A stretch of DNA of 64,000 nucleotides from Cololabis saira (lineage: Eukaryota > Chordata > Actinopteri > Beloniformes > Belonidae): contig NC_084601.1 of NCBI RefSeq assembly GCF_033807715.1, forward strand, positions 13,119,690 through 13,183,689. The letters run 5' to 3'. Below are positions 1-64,000 of this stretch, in pieces (the first letter of the stretch is position 1; each line of letters starts with the position of its first letter). The translations under genes and the position numbers were made by a program. Under the pieces are notes generated by a model. That model saw nothing but the letters and a program-made list of their open reading frames with translations. It ran no database searches and had not been told where the DNA came from.

Positions 1-55407
<55,407 letters not shown>

Positions 55408-56531
55408 GTCAAACTTCTTATCTTGTCTAAATTTGCACTCCATTATGACAGTTTTGTTTTTTTTAAATTAAAGCTTGCCTCAGCTGAGAGTGTGCTGGTG
55501 ACACAGATCCTTGATAGGAATCCCTGTTATTCATTTATTTGAAGAGTTGAGGAATGCCAAGACTCTGCCTTAGGGTGTAGCTTGAGCATCTCCGTTGAGC
55601 TCGATATTTTTGGGTCAGGATGTGAGCCATTGCTTCCCTCCTGTGTTCACCCATTGGCCGGACATTTGCCAGCTCGGAAAGGGAGACGTTGGCAAAGCCC
55701 ACTGGAAAAGTAGGTACTTGGCATCATGTTTTTTTTCTGTGCTGGAGAGGTCGCGTGCTGTTGAGTAGATATTAACACTGCAACGCTCTGACTGGAAAGA
55801 ATACACTGTTATTTCCTGAGTCTTGATTCAGGATTAGCCCAGCTTTGGTTCCAGCTGGCTCAAATTAACATTCTGCAGCACTGGCGTCAGATGGTGTGTG
55901 AGGTATCTTTTATGTCAGACATGACGTTCAGCGCTTGTGCATAAGTGTCCAGACTAGGAATCAGCAGGTGTCGCTTATGACAGACTCCGCTTATTTAAAT
56001 GTCATGCAAAGTGGGTTTATCGATTGTTAATTTTGTCTTTCTGACCAGCTTAACATTCAAACGTTACAAAGGGCCAGTTCTGTGAGCAACTATTGAGAAC
56101 TGGCTTGTTTATCAAATCTGTGTGATGCAATAAACGCTGGTTGTGTAAAAGAAAGCTGTATTGTTAATCACACCACAGTCTCTGGTGGCTTTAATCATTT
56201 CACTCGATTTTATTGGTCTATTTCTATCAATATGGTGATAGAGCAACACACCAGTGGCCTTGCATGCATATGAATTTCTCCTAGGGTGGCAAGATGGTGA
56301 CATTATAAGCACTTTTGGCACATTGCAAAGACATTCTGGTACTGAGCCTGCTGGTCATGTGGAGCTCTTTTCTGTGTGGAGTTTGCTCATTACCTCCACC
56401 ATTATGACACATGACATTATGTGCTTGGTTTGGATTATTTGTCCATCTGTGTGCAGCACTGAGCAGGTCAGTGTTACGTCTGAGTGACCACCGCCTTCCA
56501 CCTATGTGGATGGATTCGATATCGTGGGCAG

Positions 56532-57209
56532 TAGGGCTGCACGATTCTGGACAAAATGAGAATCACGATTTTTTTGCTTAGAATTTAGATCACGATTCTC
56601 TCACGATTTTTTTCCAATATAAAATGTATTGCACTTATTACTTTAACTTTGCAACAGCTGAACAAAAATATAATAACAATAAACATCTCTTGTCTTCTTT
56701 ACACAAACCTTTGAATAATTTAAACAATAATAACAATTTTGAACAATATTTGTTCCTCCCTGAGTTGAACACCCTTTCAGAAAGGGGACTTGTAACAGAT
56801 CCTGTAGTTCTGAGGCAACAAATTATTCCTCTGGCTGCTTTTTCCTGTAATAGCTGACATTGAACATAAAAACAATAAACATCTCTCTTGTCTTTAAATA
56901 ATTTTAACAATAACAATTTTAACAATATTTATGTGCAATATGTGTCAGGTGATGAGAAAGGTAGATGTTTCTCCAAATGTAATCCACAATCATTAACAAA
57001 ATATAACAAACATGACAACATGATAATTGACCATGACAGGACTACAACAACCTAGAACATAGGCCTAGTCCTTTTTTTATGCAGCCATCTTTAAAAAAAA
57101 AAAAAAAAATTTTTTTTTTTTTTTTTTAAATCGTTGTCATTTGGAAATGAGATCGCGTTCAAGCATGAATCGAGATCGCGATTTTTTAACGATTAATCGT
57201 GCAGCCCTA
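56532..57209. mobile_element. hAT-like transposon, TAGGGCTGCACGATT ends
   Basis: 678 bases with right end AATCGTGCAGCCCTA and a perfect duplication GTGGGCAG at 56524-56531 and 57210-57217. Subterminal GAATCACGATTTTTT and GATCGCGATTTTTTAACG repeats fit hAT families of fish. A poly-A run meets a poly-T run near 57108. No transposase. Confidence 0.88.
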
Positions 57210-58417
57210 GTGGGCAGATAGCAAAAGAAACGGCTGAATTTATATGCACTTTTCTCTGTATTCCGACATTTGACAAGCAGAAGTTGCTGCTTCACTTCAG
57301 TTCACATTAAATCCTCTGTCTTTAACCACCATCAGCTGAGCAAGGACTTTCTGCAGTGAATCGTATCTGAAGTTTCAAAGATATTACTATGTAGTTAGTT
57401 AACAGAGGGCTGTTTCCTGAGAGCCCTGAGGCCTCAGGAATAGACTGCATTAGTAGATCCACATCGACCCTTGTGCTAAACAGAGGTAACCGGAAGGTTA
57501 TGAAAAGAAATGCAGGTTCTTTTGGATGATTTTTAGCCTGACTTCTCTTAATTATCCTGGATGAAATGTTTTGTTGCCGCTTTGCTCAGCCCTCAAGGTC
57601 CTGCGGGGGCCTGGAATGTACCTGACCCTATCCTCTGCCATATTTGTACATATCTTTTTGAATCTCCTGTATAATGAAAATCTTTTGAAGTGATAAATAG
57701 TTCTCAGCAGGTCACATAGGTCCTTTTGTAGTCCCTGATGAGAACATTTTTGTTTGAGATTCCTGTGGAAGACCATAGATGTCGACACTTTGATGCCCCT
57801 TTCAGTGCACTGTAAAAGCATAGTCTCTCTCCAATTGTATGACTCTAGACAGAGCCAGATTTCCTTTGTGCCGACTCCCCCTTGTATATTTAAGTCGGCT
57901 TGAGGGATGAAGCAAAATCTTGCTTAACACGTACATTTGTGAATATTTTCAGTGTGTGCAGTCTGGTAGCCATGGAGTATTCACTAACTGTAAGCCAGTG
58001 GCCAAAGGAGTGTTGTGGATCTATAAACCACTGAGTGTAGGAGTCTGCTTCCCCCTTGGGACAGTGAATCTGCATGCCTGAGCTGAGGCATTGGCTTCAA
58101 ATGCCAGCCCAGCCTGCCAGATTCCCAGCACCAGCAGCAATGGACCTGTGGGGTTGAGCTGGGGGAGAGACAGGCAGGGGCTCCTCCATACACAGAGCCC
58201 CCGAGCCTATCAGGTGGGACCAGAAACCAGAAGGCGATCCAAACACCCTGAGACTAGTAATGGAGAAGAAAGGGACTAAGGAATAATTATAATGCAGTTT
58301 AACAAAAAATGTCAGCGCTGAGGTGAGTTTCATAGTGATAGAAATAAATACAGTCTAATGCACAGACTAACGCAAGAACTGAAACAGATAACGCAACCAA
58401 GAAATTCAGTCGTATTA

Positions 58418-59526
58418 CAGTTTTTCTCGATCGTTTTGGCCCATTTTTCCATTCACAGTTTACTTTTTCAAAACAGCTCACACAAAGCCCTTAACAGAAG
58501 CTGAAATAACCAAAACACTTTATGATGTTTGCAGAATGACACCACTTTATCAAAACTTGTCACACATCCATCAAAACCAAACTTTTCCATCAAAACCTAC
58601 AATTTTTTCTCAATTGAACATGTATGTTTTCTCATTTATTTAACAATGGATAACAAAATTGAAACCACAGCTATCAATATCAACTTTTGTTCAACACCCT
58701 CATAGTATTGACTATTTTACAACTGACAACATACTACAATTTGGGTTTTGTATTGAGCACTCTAACTTAGTTATATAACTTAGAAATATACTGTCACAGA
58801 GTATTTACAGTAAAATCAGAAAATGTGTATACAGTAAAATATTGTAGATCTGTTTTTGTATTGCTGAAGTTCCTGTCAACACCATTGATTTACATTTGTT
58901 CTACTGTGTACAAAATGGCAAGATTCTGACAGAAAAATATTCATTGCAGTACTTGTCACATGCACATACTGTAAGCGATCCAAATGACAGGGTTCAATAT
59001 GCAGTACAACAAAGGTCAATTCTCAAAGAAAGTACTGTAAATGAAACACAATCAAATGAAACCCTGTAAATATGAAAAAAATAAAAATACAGGAAAATTA
59101 CGCATTGTCGACACGGGCCTGACGATCAGGCCACATGTCCTCGTCCACGTCCTCCTCGATCTATGCTTGGTGTCAACTTCAAGCTATTGACCTCTTTGAT
59201 AGGTTGAGGACTACTTGCTTTGTTTTGCAAAGAGAGTTCACACAGGTGCTGATCATTTTTAGAATTGAGAGAGCAGTTCCAATTGGCTGCTACAAAGTGT
59301 CTGCAATGTGTTGCCATGGTAAATCAGTAATGTTTTGTGTCTCTTTGTGAGAAGTGTGTTAACTGTTTTGAAAAGTGTATTAAAAGTCAAAGAAAATTGT
59401 GTGAAAGCAATGAGAAATAGTTAACTGATTCGCCAGAGAGGACTCTTGCTGTGCAAAGAAGGTGTGAGCATTAGATAAAGTTGTCCCATGATGCGCAAAA
59501 TGTGTCAAAGCAATCGAGAAAAACTG
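58418..59526. mobile_element. Tc1/mariner-like element, CAGTTTTTCTCGATCG ends
   Basis: 1109 bases. The left end CAGTTTTTCTCGATCG is answered by CAATCGAGAAAAACTG, with TA on both sides (58416-58417, 59527-59528). On the minus strand near 59170-59120 the frame ends DRGGRGRGHVA-like. This recalls the RG-rich N-terminus of a fish Tc1-type transposase, but the catalytic region is lost. Confidence 0.75.
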
Positions 59527-62500
59527 TAACAGGTATGAGACATGATCATGAAGATATAGTGTTCACATTCATCCAGGTGTAAGGCCTGTGTGACATCGTC
59601 TTCGTTTGGACCGGTCCACAAGGGCCCACCGGGCTCCTCACAGGCCGGGAGTGTGCGGCCGGAAAATGTGCAGGCCGAGTTGGCCAGTCTGGATGGATCC
59701 GGATGCACAGATCCTGTCACACGGAACGCGGTAGATGCTTCTTAAGAGTATACAAGTTGAAAGAATCAACGTTTATCCATACGGACCTGAGGTGTACAAC
59801 AAGTACTTTCTCACCTCTGCAGGGTCCCGACCGATGTGTGTTGTTGTATCCCTAACCCTGTGGGATGTCAGTAATTGCGTGATGCAAGTGCAGCTTGGCA
59901 GGATAACTGAAGTTATGCATTATTAATGGGCAAAGGATGTGTAAACACCAAACTCTCCAGCTTTGTGCTTTCTGATTGATATTTTTGTGATTATCAAACA
60001 TATCCTACTTGCAAACTATAGGACTGTCCTGATTAGGTTGTATCCTTAGCGCCAATTACGTATTCGGTTAAATCTCCCAGTGAGAAGTGTGAGAGTTGAT
60101 CATGGGTTCACAAGCCTGCGTGTACTTACTGTGTACGAGTGTTTGTGCAATAACAACGCAGTCATGATACAACAGGAGAAGCTCTTCATTCACTGTGAAT
60201 ACGGAATGAGAGAAGCATGTAATTTGCAGGGGGGGCAGTTGATTTTTGAAATTTCAACATCCAGGGATGATGATCAGTGTAAGTGAGGTCACAACCAGAC
60301 CTCTCTGTATATTGTATGAGGAGGAATGGCTATTGTTGAGATGTTGAGTGAAATAATCCTGCTCATGACATACCAGGGGATTTACCCAGCAGAAACATGG
60401 ACAAAGTCGGTCCTGCAAAGGCAATCCCCTCTTCCCTGAATCCAGCAGGCTAAGCCTAATGAGTTACCATCAGCTAAACTAGGCCATTCCCCTTTGAATT
60501 TTTTATTAGCATTGACAAGATGAAGCTAAACAGGCTGGCAACAGATTCTTGTGGAATGCTTCATAAAGCGTGACTGATTTAATACCGTCACCAATACAAA
60601 TAAAGAATGGCCAGCGATCATGTGGAGAATGAAGTGTTGGAGAGGGAAAGTGACCCAGGGGTCTTGTTTCATAGCTGCAATTCGAGCTGCAGTTTTAATT
60701 ACAGCTTCAGATGATGCGTCTTTACCAGACGTGACTCGTGACCTTGACTTTGTCCCCGGCCATATTAAACAACCCTCTGATCTGTTTTTCGCTGTGTGCT
60801 GTTCATGAAACACAACCGAACATGTGTAATTCTATTAAACAAAAAAAACAAAAAAAAGCCAACGCAGTTTAAGAATTGGACGATATTATAATTGCAGCGC
60901 TCCCTCCTCACTCACTGACTCATGAATGATGTCGGCACAGTGACTTTCCTTCCTTAAAGTGCTTCCTCACAAGCAGGAATCGCTCCGGCTGCTCCAAGAA
61001 CATCCTGGGAATGTTGATAGAAAGGTTGGGCTTAGTGAGCAATTAGATCGATTTTGTGGCTCTTTAATAATTGAGCATTTGTTAATGGGCTGCTGTCTGC
61101 CACCAGATTAAGCCTTTGCAGTGCAGACACATGTTGTATTGACAATGTATACACGTGTGTGGAAGCATGTGAGTTTATGGTCGTGGTGGTTCTTTTTTTT
61201 TAGGATGTTAATTATGTCGATACACAAATGTGTCTTCATTTGTGCATCTATAGTTTAAATTGGACTCTGGGCTTGTTTTTCTGCATGCACCTGCTTGTTT
61301 ACTTTTGCATTAATTTCCTCTCCAGTCGTCCTGGACATTGACTTCTGCACAACAAAGAACTAACTTTCCAGAAAGGAAGCGATTAGCATGCTGGTGGATT
61401 CTCCCGCGGACCCCCACTACTCTAGTTCCTCCTCAAGTCTTTATCCCCCCTCCCTCAACTGAGGATTTTTTTTTTCCCCCCGGCTTGAAAGCTGCTGCAA
61501 GCATTGGCAGGCAACAAGCTGCAACAGAATATTGCAGTGTGGCATTACCATGGCAACGGCTATGGTTCCTGACATCCGTAACGCAGTGAGCGGCACTGTT
61601 GATTCATGAGACAAAAATAACCGGTTGAGGCGCCCACTTCATCACTGTAATACATGCTGACATGATGGAAGGAATTTAAGTATCCATATAGAAGTGCATG
61701 TCATATATACATTTGTAAAATCTTTATGACGGGTCTATATACACACACACACACACAGGTATGATTTCTTGTTTTCATCTAAATTCTGAGATTTTTCTCA
61801 GCTCTCTGGCCTCTGCTGCCCCCACCTGTATGCAGCACCGCTAAGAGGAAGAAAAGAAGGGAGGGGAGGGGAGCTTGAGCCAGTGCATTCACCTGCTCTG
61901 AAATTCACTTGACTTAAGTAGCGTGCAAAAGTATGACTCAATGCTCGCAGTTAATGTGGAAATATTCCTCTTAGCATTGGTGAGAGGATGTCGTATCACT
62001 TTGTGTTCATTAGCGGTGAGGATTGAGGCAAAGACCTCACTGTCAGGCTGAGCAAAGAGGCGAGGGCTGAGATGCAGCACCAGTCTGAGCTCTCTCCGGG
62101 GGGCTGTTGGAGTCTTAGTCACGTCTTCTCTTATGTCATTTAAATGACTCTGAAATGTTTGGATTACTTGCATTGAATTTCTATTTCCCAAAATTGCACG
62201 CAGCTCCATGTGCTGCATCAACTTTGCATCTCCCAAGAACATTCAAAATCCATTGAAATCTGTTTTGGTTTTCTTCTTTTTCAGGTATGACTTTCTTTTT
62301 CATTTGCTATGCTGTTGCTACTGTTGTTTTTTTTTATTTCTTCACTGTGTCTATTTGCACATTTTGCAACTGTGTGAATCTTGAAAGCATGGCAACTCTG
62401 CCACTTCTACCCACGAGAGCATCCCGAGGCAGATAAAACTAAACTACAGCAATCGACTCAGGCAATGATACAAGTACTTGTTGAAGCAAAAAAAAAAAAA

Positions 62501-63369
62501 AAAGAAAGTATTAAGTGATCCAAATGTATATTCTTCCTGCACAGTCCTCAATAGTTGTCCTAGTTAACAGTTGAATGCATCTGAAGGACATGAGGCATGT
62601 GTCTGTTTATATTTCATGGAGTTTAGTTGACATTTCCTCTCAAAATGTGTTTTTTTTTTTTATCTCAAATACACAAATACACATATAATTAAAATCCAAC
62701 CCTGTTTCTCACAATCTGCTTCAGATTATAAGGAGTAATGAAATTCACTGCCAACGATGGCCAAGTATCTGACCAGCATAATGGAACGTCGTGTCATATC
62801 GAACACTTTTTATGCGGCATCAGTTTTGGTGCGCTTTGGTGAGCTCTGAAGCCTCTTTGTCAGCATTTAGTAAAGCACCGGGTGAGATCAATGCCTCTTT
62901 AAAGTAAAATGGGTGATGAGGGGATAACCACCACCTACCTACATCTCATCTCATCGCCCACCTCCAGAGGGAGGAAGGCTTGGAGGCATAGAACAAAAGT
63001 GTACATAGATCTCACACATTCCTGGGGATTTTTATGGCTCTGTGAGCATCTAATCACCCATCCTTAACTCTTTAGGATGGTTTTGCATGACATTTACATT
63101 GATAGTAAGGTATTGTAGCTCGATGTATTGCATCATCAGATTATATCGAGCGCAAAAATTGTAGCAAATGTAAGAAATATCATGTGTATCATAGTTCCTG
63201 ACAGTCACATTTTTGCTAGGATTTGCAGCACAGAAACTGCAGAGCAGCTTCCATCTTTTACTGGCGCATTACGGCTAAGCCATTTTTACCTTGGTGTTTT
63301 GCAGGTTTTACAGCGAGCATACTCATGTGTTTATAGTTTTGACCCTACTTAGCCTGCAGCTGTTCAGTT

Positions 63370-63720
63370 TCTCTGTCATGCCCGCTCCTCCCACGCTACT
63401 ACGGTCGCCGTTGCCAGATCACCGGTCCTGACACTACAACTCCCAGCATTCCTCAGTTCTCCACATCATGGACTGCACCTGTGCCCTCCTCACCTTCATC
63501 CATTTCACCTGGTCTCATGCTTATTTATACCCTGCACATTCCCCAGCTCAACGTATAGTATTGTTTGGTCCACGTGTCTTATGTTCGTCAGGCTACACCT
63601 GCTCAACTGTGTCTCTGCATGCGTCTTTACGCTCTGTCATTTCTGGATTAAATCCTCCTTTAGTTACTCTGCGCTTGTCTCGGCCTGCTACTTTAAAACC
63701 AAACCAGGACAGGAGAGCTA
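63370..63720. repeat. Possible dispersed repeat, unclassified
   Basis: A CT-rich block with TCATGCCCGCTCCTCCCACG, then ACTACAACTCCCAGCATTCC and TTATTTATACCCTGCACATT. The tone is like a fish retroelement 3' region, but I cannot name the family or find ends. Confidence 0.3.
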
Positions 63721-64000
63721 TCTCAACCTGCATGAAATATAGTGCGACTATAAACTGGTGAAATAGCTGAATTTATTGTGGAATATGCATAATGGATTTC
63801 AAAGGGCGAATAAAGAATCGGCATGTATGCAATAAATTCTATCATAGTAATTCATTTGTTATGTGATGTCAAAAAAAAAGGCAGAATGAGAGGGCGAGAA
63901 GAGAATAGACTTCAAATAATTGTATTGGTAAAAGTAAAACTCAGGGGCAGGTAGAACCCACTGGCCTTCCAAACTCATGCTCCAGAGCACTTGGTGTCAG

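Larger units (their letters stand above)
55408..64000 (+). other. gabbr2: gabbr2 intron k, continuing beyond the window
   Basis: No TM5 exon (expected DPAGRDISIRPLLEHC-like) is found before the right edge. It contains a hAT-like element (56532-57209), a mariner-like element (58418-59526), short AC runs (about 61739-61757) and possibly a repeat at 63370-63720 (CTCCCACGCTACTACGG, CTGCACATTCCCCAGC). 59529-63350 shows nothing else recognisable. Confidence 0.85.

Noticed and set aside
55408..64000. A gabbr2 TM5 exon
   Set aside because: I looked for sequence encoding the conserved RPLLEHC...WLGIVYAYKG segment and found none before the window ends.

Overview
The window is vertebrate genomic DNA, almost certainly from a teleost fish. 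Most of it is intron. The only host gene I can support is the central part of a GABA-B receptor subunit 2 gene (gabbr2, plus strand). The fish assignment rests on the dispersed repeats, which match families I know from bony fish: tRNA-headed SINEs, hAT-like elements with names such as CAGTGGTCCCCAACC at their ends, the GGGCCCGAGCA repeat and Rex/RTE/CR1-type LINE fragments. Very long AC, AT, CTAT and GGAA microsatellites fit the same picture.

Eleven consecutive gabbr2 exons lie at 939-1109, 17052-17153, 27531-27596, 28453-28641, 29158-29400, 40175-40235, 47333-47413, 49191-49341, 49640-49772, 51106-51213 and 55285-55407. All have AG/GT borders and compatible phases. Joined, they give 1428 bases, or 476 codons, with no stop. 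They cover most of the extracellular Venus-flytrap domain (exons 1-7 of this window), TM1 (exon 8), TM2 (exon 9), TM3 and the start of intracellular loop 2 (exon 10), and the rest of that loop plus TM4 (exon 11). The signal peptide, first lobe start, TM5-TM7 and the coiled-coil tail lie outside the window. The protein is the G-protein-coupling partner in the obligate GABBR1/GABBR2 heterodimer.

The introns carry an unusually readable record of transposon insertions. Intron 1 (1110-17051) holds a SINE with a perfect 15-base target duplication (1380-1394 and 9982-9996). It was split by an 8.3 kb stack of DNA transposons, at least three of which still have clear ends. Intron 2 (17154-27530) has four DNA elements, three with perfect 8-base duplications. 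Intron 3 is about two-thirds a single hAT-like element. Intron 5 (29401-40174) has a TA-flanked MITE split by two head-to-tail GGGCCCGAGCA repeats, a perfect-looking 45-base foldback, two LINE relics and a 28S rRNA pseudogene. That pseudogene is interrupted by a hAT-like element that carries a mariner-like MITE. Intron 6 has a TTAA-flanked composite, a 318-base pure CTAT array and an 8-base minisatellite that grew inside a dispersed repeat. Intron 11 (55408 to beyond the window) has one hAT-like and one mariner-like element.

I found no bacterial-type operon, CRISPR array, intact transposase gene, functional RNA gene or second host gene. The most interesting material is the nested insertion history and the places where dispersed repeats have seeded tandem arrays.
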